Below, in pieces: positions 16,477 to 25,755 of a stretch of DNA of 53,656 nt. The first letter of the stretch is position 1. Each line of letters begins with the position of its first letter. Under the pieces are notes generated by a model. That model saw nothing but the letters and a program-made list of their open reading frames with translations. It was not told the origin of the DNA and did no database searches. The stretch spans positions 1-53,656 of the forward strand of contig NZ_LZLJ01000005.1 of the NCBI RefSeq assembly GCF_001668625.1, read 5' to 3'. Source of the stretch: Mycobacterium sp. 1274756.6. GTDB taxonomy: Bacteria > Actinomycetota > Actinomycetes > Mycobacteriales > Mycobacteriaceae. Position numbers and translations under genes: made by a program.

Positions 16477-19014
16477 ATGGTCCGCAACGGGAACAGCACA
16501 CGGAAGTTGGTGGTCGTCGGCCACGGCATGGTCGCGCACCGGCTGATCGAGGCGTTGCGCGCCCGCGACGACACCGGCCGCTGGCGCGTCACCGTCCTCG
16601 GCGAGGAAGCGCACGCCGCCTACGACCGCGTCGGCCTCACCGGCTACACCGAGCACTGGGACCGGGCGCCGATGGCGCTGCCGGGCAACTCCTACCCCGG
16701 CGACGACCGGGTGCGGTTGCACCTGGGCAGCCGCGCCGTCGCCGTCGACCGGGCCGGCAAAACCGTCGTCACCGCCGCCGGTGACCGACACGGCTACGAC
16801 ACCCTCGTGCTGGCCACCGGGTCGGCGGCGTTCGTGCCGCCGGTGCCCGGCCACGACCTGCCCGGCTGTCACGTCTACCGCACCCTCGATGACCTCGACG
16901 CGATCCGCGCGACCGCGGCACGGGCCGCCGGCCGCGCCGGGGTGGTCGTCGGCGGGGGCCTGCTGGGTTTGGAGGCGGCCAACGCGCTGCGCGGCATGGG
17001 AGTGCAACCGGTGGTCGTCGAGCGCGCACCGCGGCTGATGGCCCAGCAACTCGACCAGGGCGGCGGCGCGGTGCTGGCCCGGCTCATCGCCGACCTCGGC
17101 ATCGACGTGCGGGTGGACACCGGCACCGCGGAGATCGCCCCGCAACCCGACGGTGCGGGTCTGCGGGTGCGCCTGACCGACGGCGCCACCATCGACGCCG
17201 GGCTGGTGATCTTCGCCGCCGGCATCCGGCCCCGCGACGAACTGGCCCGCGCCGCCGGACTGCGCACCGCCGAGCGCGGCGGGGTGCTCACCGACCGCGC
17301 CTGCCGCACCAGCGACCCCGACATCTACGCGATCGGGGAGGTCGCCGCCGTCGAGGGCCGCTGCTACGGGCTGGTCGCCCCCGGCTACGCCACCGCCGAG
17401 GTGGTGGCCGACCGCCTACTCGGCGGCGCCGCCGCCTTCCCCGGCGCCGACACCGCCACCAAGCTGAAACTGCTCGGGGTGGACGTCGCCAGCTTCGGCG
17501 ACGCGCTCGGGGAGCACCCGGACAGCCTGGCGGTCACCGTCAACGACGCGGTCCACCGCACCTACGCCAAACTGGTGCTCTCCGACGACGCCGAGACCCT
17601 GCTCGGCGGGGTGCTGGTCGGCGACGCCTCCTCCTACGGGGTGCTGCGCCCGCTGGTGGGCGCCCGGCTGCCGGGGGACCCGATGGCGTTCATCGCCGCC
17701 GGCCCGGGCGGCGACGGCGCCGCGCCGGGAGTGGCCGCGCTACCCGAGACCGCCCAGATCTGCTCCTGCAACAACATCAGCAAGGGCGAGATCACCGCCG
17801 CCATCGCCGGCGGGTGCAGCGACGTGCCCGCGCTGAAGGCGTGCACCGGCGCGGGCACCGCGTGCGGTTCCTGCGTGCCCCTGCTCAAACAGTTGCTCGA
17901 GGCCGAAGGCGTCGAGCAATCCACGGCGCTGTGCGAGCATTTCGCCCAGTCGCGGGCCGAGCTGTTCGAGATCGTCAGCGCCACCGGCATCCGGACCTTC
18001 TCCGCCCTGGCGGAACGCTTCGGGACCGGAACCGGCTGCGACATCTGCAAACCCGTGGTCGCCTCGATCCTGGCCTCGACCGGGTCCGACCACATCCTCG
18101 ACGGCGAACAGGCCGCCCTGCAGGATTCCAACGACCACTTCCTGGCCAACATCCAACGCAACGGCAGTTATTCGGTGGTGCCGCGGGTCCCCGGCGGGGA
18201 GATCACTCCCGAACACCTGATCCTGATCGGCCAGATCGCCCAGGACTTCGGCCTGTACACCAAGATCACCGGCGGGCAGCGCATCGACCTGTTCGGCGCC
18301 CGCGTCGACCAGTTGCCCGCGATCTGGGCCCGGCTGGTGGACGCCGGCATGGAATCCGGTCACGCCTACGGCAAGGCCCTGCGGACCGTCAAAAGCTGTG
18401 TGGGCAGCCGCTGGTGCCGCTACGGGCAACAGGACTCCACCCGGCTGGCCATCGACCTGGAGCTGCGCTACCGCGGTCTGCGGGCCCCGCACAAGATCAA
18501 GATGGGCGTGTCGGGCTGCGCGCGCGAATGCGCCGAAGCCCGCGGCAAGGACGTCGGGGTGATCGCCACCGAGACCGGCTGGAACCTCTACGTGGGCGGC
18601 AACGGTGGCATGACACCGGCGCACGCCCGACTGCTCGCCGGTGACCTGGACACCGACACCCTCATCCGCTACATCGACCGCTTCCTGATGTTCTACATCC
18701 GCACCGCCGACCGGCTGCAGCGCACGGCGCCGTGGATCGAGTCCCTCGACGGCGGCCTCGACCACCTGCGCGACGTCGTCTGCCACGACTCACTCGGCCT
18801 CGCAGCGGATTTCGAGGACGCCATGGCCCGCCACATCGCCGGCTACCAGTGCGAATGGAAAGGGGTGCTCGACGATCCGGAGAAGCTGGCCCGGTTCGTG
18901 TCCTTCGTCAACGCCCCCGACGCCGTCGACCCGACGGTGTCGTTCACCGAGGACGACGGTCGCAAGATCCCGGCCCCGATCGGGATGCCGCGACTGCGTG
19001 AGAGGGAGGAGTAG
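16477..19014 (+). CDS. nirB: Nitrite reductase (NADH) large subunit NirB
   Basis: An 845-residue assimilatory nitrite reductase. Order: FAD/NAD(P)H-binding module (VVVGHGMVAHRLIE; second Rossmann VVVGGGLLGLEAAN), a BFD-like [2Fe-2S] domain (CSCNNISKGE, then CTGAGTACGSC), a ferredoxin-like half-domain, and the sirohaem/[4Fe-4S] domain with KSCVGSRWCRYG and GVSGCARECAEARG supplying cysteines. It reduces nitrite to ammonium with NADH in the cytosol. nirD follows after 3 bases. The upstream 120 bases should carry GlnR/NnaR sites, but I found no clear one. Confidence 0.96.
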   Translation: MVRNGNSTRKLVVVGHGMVAHRLIEALRARDDTGRWRVTVLGEEAHAAYDRVGLTGYTEHWDRAPMALPGNSYPGDDRVRLHLGSRAVAVDRAGKTVVTAAGDRHGYDTLVLATGSAAFVPPVPGHDLPGCHVYRTLDDLDAIRATAARAAGRAGVVVGGGLLGLEAANALRGMGVQPVVVERAPRLMAQQLDQGGGAVLARLIADLGIDVRVDTGTAEIAPQPDGAGLRVRLTDGATIDAGLVIFAAGIRPRDELARAAGLRTAERGGVLTDRACRTSDPDIYAIGEVAAVEGRCYGLVAPGYATAEVVADRLLGGAAAFPGADTATKLKLLGVDVASFGDALGEHPDSLAVTVNDAVHRTYAKLVLSDDAETLLGGVLVGDASSYGVLRPLVGARLPGDPMAFIAAGPGGDGAAPGVAALPETAQICSCNNISKGEITAAIAGGCSDVPALKACTGAGTACGSCVPLLKQLLEAEGVEQSTALCEHFAQSRAELFEIVSATGIRTFSALAERFGTGTGCDICKPVVASILASTGSDHILDGEQAALQDSNDHFLANIQRNGSYSVVPRVPGGEITPEHLILIGQIAQDFGLYTKITGGQRIDLFGARVDQLPAIWARLVDAGMESGHAYGKALRTVKSCVGSRWCRYGQQDSTRLAIDLELRYRGLRAPHKIKMGVSGCARECAEARGKDVGVIATETGWNLYVGGNGGMTPAHARLLAGDLDTDTLIRYIDRFLMFYIRTADRLQRTAPWIESLDGGLDHLRDVVCHDSLGLAADFEDAMARHIAGYQCEWKGVLDDPEKLARFVSFVNAPDAVDPTVSFTEDDGRKIPAPIGMPRLREREE

Positions 19015-19017
19015 ATC

Positions 19018-19398
19018 ATGACCCTGCTGGACACCGGCCGGTTCGACACCGCCGACGACACCACGGTCTGGACCGTCGTCTGCCGCTACGAGCAGCTGAT
19101 TCCCGGCCGCGGCGTGGGGGTGCTGCTCGACGACGGCGCGCAGGCCGCGCTGTTCCGGCTCGCCGACGACTCGGTGCACGCGATCGGCAACATCGACCCG
19201 TTCTTCGGCGCCGGGGTGCTCTCCCGCGGCCTGGTCGGCGACCGCGGGGGCCGCACCGTGGTGGCCTCGCCGCTGAAAAAACAGCACTTCGCCCTCGATG
19301 ACGGGTCCTGCCTCGACGATCCGCGGGTGGCGGTGCCGGTGTACGCCGCCCGCGTCACCGACGACGGCCTGGTGGCGGTCGGGCGCACCGGCGCTTAA
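19018..19398 (+). CDS. nirD: Nitrite reductase small subunit NirD
   Basis: A 126-residue Rieske-fold subunit. The usual Rieske Cys-His ligands are absent, as is normal for NirD of this type; the fold is seen in segments such as ALFRLADDSVHAIGN and SPLKKQHFALDDGSC. It pairs with NirB. A GAGGGAGGAG site overlaps the nirB end just upstream, and the 3-base spacing implies translational coupling. Confidence 0.93.
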   Translation: MTLLDTGRFDTADDTTVWTVVCRYEQLIPGRGVGVLLDDGAQAALFRLADDSVHAIGNIDPFFGAGVLSRGLVGDRGGRTVVASPLKKQHFALDDGSCLDDPRVAVPVYAARVTDDGLVAVGRTGA

Positions 19399-19480
19399 TC
19401 GGCCAACTGTGCCGCGACCACGGCGTCGCAGCGGTAGCCTCGGAGCCACACCGCTCCCACGACGGATCGAAGCGACGCCG

Positions 19481-19816
19481 ATGAACAAATTCTCGTTGAC
19501 AGCAATGGCTCGCGATCAGTTGCAGCGAGCCAGGACCGAGGCCAGTGGGCGGCGCGCCGAGACGGTGTTCGGCGGCCACGAGCACACCTTGCGCCAGACC
19601 CTCATCGCGCTGGCCAAGGGCCGGGTCCTCGACGACCACACCACCCTCGACGATGCCACCCTGCAGGTGCTCACCGGGCGGGTGCGGCTCAGCGCGGGCG
19701 CCGATGAGTGGATCGGCTGGGTCGGTGACCTGCTGATCATCCCCGACGCGGTCCACGGGCTGGAGGCGCTGGAGGACTCGGTCGTGCTGTTGACCGTGGC
19801 CAAGAAGCGCCGCTGA
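19481..19816 (+). CDS. Cupin-fold protein of unknown function
   Basis: A 111-residue protein. The C-terminal half has cupin strands (LQVLTGRVRLSAG, GDLLIIPDAVHGLEAL). The second cupin motif keeps one His (DAVHGL), while the first motif is degenerate, so metal binding is uncertain. No signal peptide. The ATG at 19481 opens the conserved part (MNKFSLTAMARDQL); longer frames start inside nirD. Small stand-alone cupins of this kind are common in actinobacteria without assigned function. It stands where cobU/cobQ1 would begin in M. tuberculosis. Confidence 0.75.
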   Translation: MNKFSLTAMARDQLQRARTEASGRRAETVFGGHEHTLRQTLIALAKGRVLDDHTTLDDATLQVLTGRVRLSAGADEWIGWVGDLLIIPDAVHGLEALEDSVVLLTVAKKRR

Positions 19817-19838
19817 GCCGACCGGCCGCCCGGTCGGC
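19817..19838. terminator. Hairpin directly after the cupin gene
   Basis: Perfect 9-bp arms GCCGACCGG (19817-19825) and CCGGTCGGC (19830-19838) with loop CCGC, starting at the base after the stop codon. Likely ends the nirBD-cupin transcript. Confidence 0.7.
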
Positions 19839-19953
19839 CGCCGCGCGCACCCCCGCCGGGTACAAAGGGAAGAGGAGCCGGCCGGCCCCCGAGACCGCCT
19901 AGCGTGCACACCGGGTGCCCACAAGCGTGCCGCCGAGGGAAGGGGATGCCGAG

Positions 19954-20850
19954 ATGTCTGCGACCCAACGAGGAATCGTGGTCGGGTTCGACGGATCGGG
20001 CCCCGCGCGAGCCGCGCTGCGCTGGGCGGTCGACGCGGCGCTGCGGCACCAGTCGGCGCTGACGGTGGTTCTCGCGATCACCGTCGCGCAGGTCGAAGCG
20101 CAGGCGATCGCCTGGGAGGTCGACGCCAGCCCGGTCTCGCTGCGCGAACCCTACGAGCGGGAGGCCCGCCGGGTGCTCGGTGAGGCGGTGGAGGTCATCG
20201 AGGCCAGCACCGGGTCGGGGCCACGACCGGAGGTGCGCACCGAGACCATCTGGGCGCAGCCGGTGCCCACCCTGGTGCACATGTCCAAGGACGCCGACCT
20301 GGTGGTGGTCGGCTCCCGCGGCCTCGGGGCGGTGCGGCGCACCCTGGTCGGGTCGGTCAGCGCCGGGTTGATCCAGCACGCCCGGGGTCCGGTCGCGGTC
20401 ATCCACGGCGACGACGAGCGCGGCGAGGCCGCCGCCGGGTTGCCGGTGCTGGTCGGTGTCGACGGCTCCCGGGCCTCCGAGCTGGCCACCGAGATCGCCT
20501 TCGCCGAGGCGTCGGTACGCGGCGTCGGGCTCACCGCGCTGCACGCCTGGCACGACGCCGACCTCGTCGGGGTGACCGGCGACGAATGGTCGGACCTGGT
20601 CACCCGCGGCGAGCAGGTGCTCGCCGAGCGGCTGGCCGGCTACCAGGAGCGTTATCCCGACGTCGCGGTGCGGCGGGTGGTGGTCTGGGGGCAGCCGACC
20701 CACCACCTGCTCGAGCAGGCCGAGGCCGCGCAGCTGATCGTGGTGGGCAGCCACGGCCGCGGCGGCTTCACCGGCATGCTGCTCGGCTCGGTCAGCCGCG
20801 CCGTGGTGCACGCCGCGGAGATCCCGGTGATCGTCGCCCGGCGGCCGTGA
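19954..20850 (+). CDS. Universal stress protein with two Usp domains
   Basis: A 298-residue tandem UspA protein. Domain 1 (about 5-145) ends with the ATP-binding pattern GSRGLGAVRRTLVGSVS; domain 2 (about 155-298) ends with GSHGRGGFTGMLLGSVS. Both keep the G-x2-G-x9-G-S type loop, so ATP binding is likely. The ATG at 19954 follows GAGGGAAGGGGA. Its stop overlaps the GTG of the next gene (GTGA). The pair resembles M. tuberculosis Rv2005c/Rv2004c of the dormancy region, but I see no DosR-type palindrome upstream (19839-19953). Confidence 0.9.
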   Translation: MSATQRGIVVGFDGSGPARAALRWAVDAALRHQSALTVVLAITVAQVEAQAIAWEVDASPVSLREPYEREARRVLGEAVEVIEASTGSGPRPEVRTETIWAQPVPTLVHMSKDADLVVVGSRGLGAVRRTLVGSVSAGLIQHARGPVAVIHGDDERGEAAAGLPVLVGVDGSRASELATEIAFAEASVRGVGLTALHAWHDADLVGVTGDEWSDLVTRGEQVLAERLAGYQERYPDVAVRRVVVWGQPTHHLLEQAEAAQLIVVGSHGRGGFTGMLLGSVSRAVVHAAEIPVIVARRP

Positions 20851-22346
20851 CCGCCGCCGCCGACAGCGGTCCGGGCGGCAGTGCCTCGCACCGCCCACCA
20901 CAGATCCACGAAACCCATTCGGGCATCGTCGTTCTCGTCGGAGACCGGGCGTACAAAGCCAAAAAGCCGGTCACCACCGAGTTTTTGGACTTCTCCACCG
21001 TCGACAAGCGCGAGCGGGTCTGCGCCCGCGAGGTCGAACTCAACCGGCGCCTGTCGCCGAGCAGTTACCTGGGGGTGGCGCACCTGTCCGGCCCGGACGG
21101 CGGGCCGGCCGAACCGGTGATCGTGATGCGCAGGCATCCCGACTCCGCCCGCCTCGCCGCGATCGTGTCGGCCGGCGAACCGGCCGATGACCTGCTGGAC
21201 GCGATCGCGGGCGCCCTGGCCGGATTCCACGACAGTGCCGAACGCGGCCCGGCGATCGACCGGCAGGGCACGGTGGCGGCGGTGCGGGCGCGCTGGCACG
21301 CCAATCTCAGTGAGCTGGACCCGTTTTCCGGCGAAGTCGTCGCACCGGAGCTGCTGGCCGAGATCGCCGCGCTGGCCGACCGCTATCTGGACGGGCGGAC
21401 CACGCTGTTCGAGCGGCGCATCGCCGATGGCCGCATCGTCGACGGTCACGGCGATCTGCTCACCGACGACATCTTCTGCCTGCCCGACGGGATCGAGATC
21501 CTCGACTGTCTCGAATTCGACGACACCTTGCGCCACGTCGACGTCATCGACGACATCGCCTTTTTGGCAATGGATCTGGAATTCCTCGGCCGCCGCGATC
21601 TGAGCGACGTCCTGCTGCAGCGCTACCGCAGCCACTCCGGCGACCGGTCGCCGCAGTCGCTGGCCGGCTTCTACGTCGCCTACCGCGCCCTGGTGCGGGC
21701 GAAAACCGACTGCGTCCGGTTCGGCCAGAGCCATGCCGGGTCGCGCTCGGCCGCGCACGCCCATCTCGAGATCGCCGCGGCCCGGCTGCGGGCGGCCACG
21801 GTGCGGCTGACCCTGGTCGGGGGCGGGCCCGGGACCGGCAAGACCACACTGGCGCGGCTGCTCGCCGACCGGGTCGGCGCCCGGGTCATCTCCACCGACG
21901 AGGTCCGCAAGGACCTCGTCGGGCAGGGGCGCATCGCCGGTGCCGCCGGGGCCCGGGATGCGGGGCTGTACGAACAAGGGCAGGTGGCCGCCGTCTACGA
22001 CGAGATGCTGCGGCAGGCGCGCGGGCTGCTGAGCGCCGGTGTGGCGGTGATCCTCGACGGCACGTGGCGCGACCCCGCCCAGCGCGACCGCGCCCGCCGG
22101 CTTTCCGCGGAGTCGCACGCGGCCCTGATCGAACTGCACTGTGTCGCCGCGGCGGACGTCGCCGCGCAGCGGGTCGCGGGGCGGCAGTCCGATCACCCGT
22201 CCGATGCGACCGCCGAGTTGGCCCGGCAACTGGCGGTCGACGACTGGGCCGATGCGCACCGCATCGACACCGGCGGGCGGGTCGAGGACGCGGTGGCCGC
22301 TGCGGAGCAGTGCTGGCACCGGGCCGTATCACGCGGCAGCCGGTAG
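20847..22346 (+). CDS. Phosphotransferase/P-loop kinase fusion (Rv2004c-like)
   Basis: A 499-residue two-domain protein. The N-terminal half is an aminoglycoside-phosphotransferase-like fold with VDGHGDLLTDDIF near residue 198 and ILDCLEFDD as the metal-binding loop. The C-terminal half is a P-loop kinase with Walker A GGGPGTGKTT near residue 330 and a lid region rich in Arg. The architecture matches the family of M. tuberculosis Rv2004c; substrate unknown. The GTG at 20847 overlaps the usp stop, so the two are translationally coupled. Its 3' end overlaps the end of the convergent CbiX-like gene by 18 bases. Confidence 0.85.
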   Translation: MTAAADSGPGGSASHRPPQIHETHSGIVVLVGDRAYKAKKPVTTEFLDFSTVDKRERVCAREVELNRRLSPSSYLGVAHLSGPDGGPAEPVIVMRRHPDSARLAAIVSAGEPADDLLDAIAGALAGFHDSAERGPAIDRQGTVAAVRARWHANLSELDPFSGEVVAPELLAEIAALADRYLDGRTTLFERRIADGRIVDGHGDLLTDDIFCLPDGIEILDCLEFDDTLRHVDVIDDIAFLAMDLEFLGRRDLSDVLLQRYRSHSGDRSPQSLAGFYVAYRALVRAKTDCVRFGQSHAGSRSAAHAHLEIAAARLRAATVRLTLVGGGPGTGKTTLARLLADRVGARVISTDEVRKDLVGQGRIAGAAGARDAGLYEQGQVAAVYDEMLRQARGLLSAGVAVILDGTWRDPAQRDRARRLSAESHAALIELHCVAAADVAAQRVAGRQSDHPSDATAELARQLAVDDWADAHRIDTGGRVEDAVAAAEQCWHRAVSRGSR

Positions 22347-23015
22347 CGGGGCGCGCCGGAACAAGTCGGCGACCAGCGCGGCCAGCTCCGGTCGATGTGC
22401 CAGCGGCGCGGTCACCACGTCGGCGCCCGCGGTGTGCAGCCGGTCTTGGAACAGCCCCTCGGCCAACAGGTAGGACACCACCGTGACCGGCGCGTCCGGT
22501 GCGTCCCGGCGCGCGCCACGGACGGCCTCGGCCACCGACGGCCTGCCGGTGGCGGCGAACGCCAGCCGCACCGGGCTGGCCAGCCGCGCGGCCAACAGGG
22601 CGGTGGTCCGGTCCAGGTCGGCACGGGCCACCGGATCGGAACTGCCCGCCGCGGCCAGCACCAACGGCTCGCCGCACCGCCAGCCGCTGTCGGCGGTTTG
22701 GGCGGCCAGCAGCGACACCAGCGCCGGACCCGGACCCAGCGCCGGAGTCACCGTCACCTCGGGGTGCCCACTGGCGACGATCTGTGCGGGCAGGTCGGCG
22801 CGGACGTGGTAGCCGCGGGACAGAAACGCCGGAACCAGCATCGCGGGAGCCGGGCCGAGCCCGGTCAGCACGTCCGCCGGGGTCGGCCCGACCACATCGA
22901 CGAAGGCGACGTGTACCGGGGCGTTGAGCAACGCGCTGACGCCGTCGGCGAGGCCGCCGATCGTGCTCCGACCCGCGGCGTGGCGGCAGCCGTGGGCCAC
23001 CAGGATCCGGTTCAT
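22329..23015 (-). CDS. CbiX/sirohydrochlorin chelatase-like protein (Rv0259c)
   Basis: A 228-residue protein of the class II chelatase fold. Two CbiX-type halves: MNRILVAHGCRHAAG with the active-site His, and a second half starting near PLVLAAAGSSDP. It probably inserts iron or cobalt into sirohydrochlorin, which would feed the sirohaem needed by NirB. The ATG at 23015 overlaps the stop of the HemD-like regulator gene (ATGA), indicating coupling. This places cofactor supply in the nitrite reductase control unit. Confidence 0.86.
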   Translation of the reverse strand: MNRILVAHGCRHAAGRSTIGGLADGVSALLNAPVHVAFVDVVGPTPADVLTGLGPAPAMLVPAFLSRGYHVRADLPAQIVASGHPEVTVTPALGPGPALVSLLAAQTADSGWRCGEPLVLAAAGSSDPVARADLDRTTALLAARLASPVRLAFAATGRPSVAEAVRGARRDAPDAPVTVVSYLLAEGLFQDRLHTAGADVVTAPLAHRPELAALVADLFRRAPLPAAA

Positions 23016-24148
23016 GCCGCACCGCACCGCGCGTCGACCGCCAGCCGGTATCCGCGCTTGACGACGGTGCTCACGATCTCGCGGTCGCCCAGGGCGGTCC
23101 GCAGCCGCAGCACCGCGGTCTCCACCGCGTGGGTGTTGCTACTGGTTCCGCGCAGGGCTCGCAACAACTCCGCGCGGCTGACCACCGCGCCGGGCTGCCG
23201 GGCCAGCACGCGCAGCGCCGCCATCGCCGACGGCGGAACCGATCGAGCGGCACCGTCGACCGTCACGGCGCCGTTGCGGATCTCGATGACGTGGCCGGCC
23301 GCGTGCACGACGCGCGGGGCCAGCCGGGGCAACTCCTCGGCGATATGGCGGGCGAATGCGCCCAGCCGGGATCGCTCCGGGCAGGAGACCGGAACCTGCC
23401 TGCGCGCCAGGGGCTTGGCGCAGTGCGGCCCGATACAGAACGCGAACACGTCGCGGCGCAGCGCATCCTGGACGGTGTCGGCGAGCCCGAGTTCGCCGGC
23501 GCGGGCCCAGAACGCCATCGCGGCTGCCGCCGAGGTGAACGCGACCGCGTCGAGGCGACGCCGGCCGATCTCGGCGATGGTCCGGTCGAGTGGGCCGTCG
23601 GGTGCAGGCACCGTCCACGCATAGGTGCGGAGCACCGTCACCTGCGCCCCCGCGTCGCGGAGAACCGAGATCAATTCCGGTGCCGGGTCGCGACCGTCGG
23701 CCGCGCCGTGCACCTGCACCGCGATGCGCCGGTCCGCGACGCCGCGGGCCAGCAGGTGGTCGAGCAGGGCGGCGGACGATTCCGAAGGCGGTGTCCAGTG
23801 CTCGCGCAGGCCCGCGGCGCGCAACGCGCCGGTCGCTTTGGGTCCGCGCGACAGGATGCGGGCTCCGGCGAGTGCGGTCAGCAGGTCGCCGGCCAATCCC
23901 CAACCGTCCGCGGCGGCGATCCAGGCCCGCAGGCCCAGCCCGGTGGCGGCGACGAACACCTCCGGCGGCGCCGCGATCAGCGCGCTGGTGTTGCGGTGCA
24001 GCTGCGCGTCGTCGGGCAGCGCCATCATCTCGATCGCCGGAGCGACGCTCACCACCGCGCCGGCGCGGCTGAGCAGCGCGCCCAGTTCCGCGACGCGATG
24101 GGCAGCGGTCACCGCGATCCGGTAGCCGGCAAGCGGGCCTCGACTCAT
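23012..24148 (-). CDS. nnaR: HemD-like/winged-helix regulator NnaR
   Basis: A 378-residue fusion. Residues about 1-265 form a uroporphyrinogen-III-synthase-like domain (IAVTAAHRVAELGALL; VDAVAFTSAAAAMAF-type segment). Residues about 280-375 are an OmpR-type winged helix (SVPPSAMAALRVLARQPG and VETAVLRLRTALG, then VVKRGYRLAV). Family knowledge: the Mycobacterium smegmatis homologue NnaR acts with GlnR to switch on nitrate and nitrite assimilation genes. Position between narK and the CbiX-like gene fits that role. Whether the HemD domain has kept enzymatic activity cannot be judged here. Confidence 0.9.
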   Translation of the reverse strand: MSRGPLAGYRIAVTAAHRVAELGALLSRAGAVVSVAPAIEMMALPDDAQLHRNTSALIAAPPEVFVAATGLGLRAWIAAADGWGLAGDLLTALAGARILSRGPKATGALRAAGLREHWTPPSESSAALLDHLLARGVADRRIAVQVHGAADGRDPAPELISVLRDAGAQVTVLRTYAWTVPAPDGPLDRTIAEIGRRRLDAVAFTSAAAAMAFWARAGELGLADTVQDALRRDVFAFCIGPHCAKPLARRQVPVSCPERSRLGAFARHIAEELPRLAPRVVHAAGHVIEIRNGAVTVDGAARSVPPSAMAALRVLARQPGAVVSRAELLRALRGTSSNTHAVETAVLRLRTALGDREIVSTVVKRGYRLAVDARCGAA

Positions 24149-24235
24149 GTATCCGGTTTATGCGCGCGGCATTTCCGTTGTGTTACACGGCAGTTGCCGC
24201 GTCGTTGCGCCGGGCGCACGGCCCTGCGAGGTCGG

Positions 24236-25651
24236 TCACAGCAACGCGGGAACCGGCTCCGGCTCACGGGCCTGCGGTGCCGGGTTCGGCGACCGGCGCA
24301 CGTACCGGAACCAGGTCAGGGCTGCGGCGACCGCGTAGAAAGCCAGGAAGATCCCGTACGCGGTGGTCTCCGAACCGGTGCTGGCGTAGGACTGGCGCAG
24401 CGTCAGGTCGATTCCGACCCCGCCCAGGGCGCCGACGGTGGAGGCGAACCCGATCAACGCCCCGGCGTGGGTGCGCGCCCAGTGCTGACGGTCCGCATCG
24501 CTGAGATCCAGTGTGCGGCTGCGGTCCTCGAACACCGACGGGATCAGCTTGAACACCGACCCGTTGCTCATGCCGGCCAGCACGAACAGCGCGATGAACC
24601 CCACGACATAGCCGATCATGGTGTAGGTGTGGGTGGCGCCGTAGACGTGATTGGGGCCGTGCATGTAGTCGTCGTGGACGCTCAAGGCCACCAGCAGCCC
24701 GGTCGCGGCGATCATGCCGGTGAACACCGCCAGGCTGACCCGGCCGCCGCCGAGCCGATCGGCGAGCTTGCCGCCGGCGACGCGCGCCAACCCGCCCAAC
24801 AGCGGTCCGAGGAAAGCGATCTGGGCCACGTGCAGCGACACCTGCGCCGCGGATTGACCGGAGCTTTCGAAGTTGACGTGCAGCACCTGGCCGAAGGCGA
24901 ACACGAAACCGATCCAGGAGCCGAACGCGCAGGTGTACAGCAGCGTGACCAGCCAGCTGTCGGGCACGGACAGGATCGAGCGGATGTGACCGACCTCGAT
25001 GCTGTGCTCGAGGTTGTCCATGAACAGGGCCGCGGCGACCGCCACCGCGGCCAGCACCACCAGGTACACCGCGCACACCCAGTAGGGGGCACGGTTGCCC
25101 GCGGTGGCCAGCACCAGCAACCCCACCAGCTGGATTCCGGCCACCCCGAGGTTGCCGAAACCGGCGTTGACCCCCAACGCCACGCCCTTGAGCCGCTGCG
25201 GATAGAACGCGTTGACGTTGGCCAGCGACGCCGAGTAGTTACCGCCGCCGAGACCGGTCAGCGCCGCGCAGAGCGCGTAGGGCCACAGCGGCAGGCCCGG
25301 ATGGTCGAGCAGGACCAGGGTCCAGGCGGTGGGGACCAACAGGATCAGCGCGGAGAACACCGTCCAGTTCCGGCCGCCGAACTTCGCCAGCCCCAGCGTG
25401 TACGGGATTCGGGCACACCCGCCGACGAAGGTGGCGACCGCTCCCAGCAGCAGCTTGTCGCCGGCCGAGAAGCCGTAGACGCTCTCGGGCATGAACAGCG
25501 CCATCACCGCCCACAGCGACCAGATCGAGAACGCGGCGTGATCGCCGGCGACCGTGCAGATCAGGTTGCGTCGCGCGATCCGCTTGTTGCCGGCCTCCCA
25601 GGCGATGATGTCCTCGGGGTCCCAGTGCTCGATGCGGTGTCTGCTGGCCAT
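24236..25651 (-). CDS. narK3: Nitrate/nitrite transporter NarK3-like
   Basis: A 471-residue MFS transporter with about 12 helices. The nitrate signature ALTGLGGGNYSASLANVNAF is in the first half and a related glycine-rich segment (LIGFASTVGALGGVGIDL) in the second. The N-terminus WDPEDIIAWEAGNKRIARRN is typical of mycobacterial NarK. It moves nitrate in and/or nitrite out across the membrane. Followed by nnaR after 87 bases, in which GTGTTACAC is a small palindrome. Close paralogue of the next gene upstream (25756-27147). Confidence 0.92.
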   Translation of the reverse strand: MASRHRIEHWDPEDIIAWEAGNKRIARRNLICTVAGDHAAFSIWSLWAVMALFMPESVYGFSAGDKLLLGAVATFVGGCARIPYTLGLAKFGGRNWTVFSALILLVPTAWTLVLLDHPGLPLWPYALCAALTGLGGGNYSASLANVNAFYPQRLKGVALGVNAGFGNLGVAGIQLVGLLVLATAGNRAPYWVCAVYLVVLAAVAVAAALFMDNLEHSIEVGHIRSILSVPDSWLVTLLYTCAFGSWIGFVFAFGQVLHVNFESSGQSAAQVSLHVAQIAFLGPLLGGLARVAGGKLADRLGGGRVSLAVFTGMIAATGLLVALSVHDDYMHGPNHVYGATHTYTMIGYVVGFIALFVLAGMSNGSVFKLIPSVFEDRSRTLDLSDADRQHWARTHAGALIGFASTVGALGGVGIDLTLRQSYASTGSETTAYGIFLAFYAVAAALTWFRYVRRSPNPAPQAREPEPVPALL

Positions 25652-25722
25652 GCACTCTCCTCGCGGTCGACTCCCGGTGTGGGATACCGCCAGCCAGGCT
25701 AGAAATCCGGTGTGTCAGAACT

Positions 25723-25753
25723 GTTACCGCACGCTGTGAAACCACCGGGAAAC
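25723..25753. promoter_or_regulatory. Possible GlnR-type half-sites upstream of narK3
   Basis: GTTAC (25723-25727) then GAAAC-CACCGG-GAAAC (25738-25753). The GAAAC-N6-GAAAC spacing resembles the half-site spacing of GlnR boxes (gTnAC-n6-GaAAC), but the first gap is 10 rather than 6 bases. The site lies 70-100 bases upstream of the narK3 start and at the 3' edge of the second transporter gene. Confidence 0.35.
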
Positions 25754-25755
25754 AC

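Noticed and set aside
19839..19953. DosR box in front of the universal stress protein gene
   Set aside because: No GGGACT...AGTCCC-type palindrome found; only a weak AT-poor promoter region is seen.
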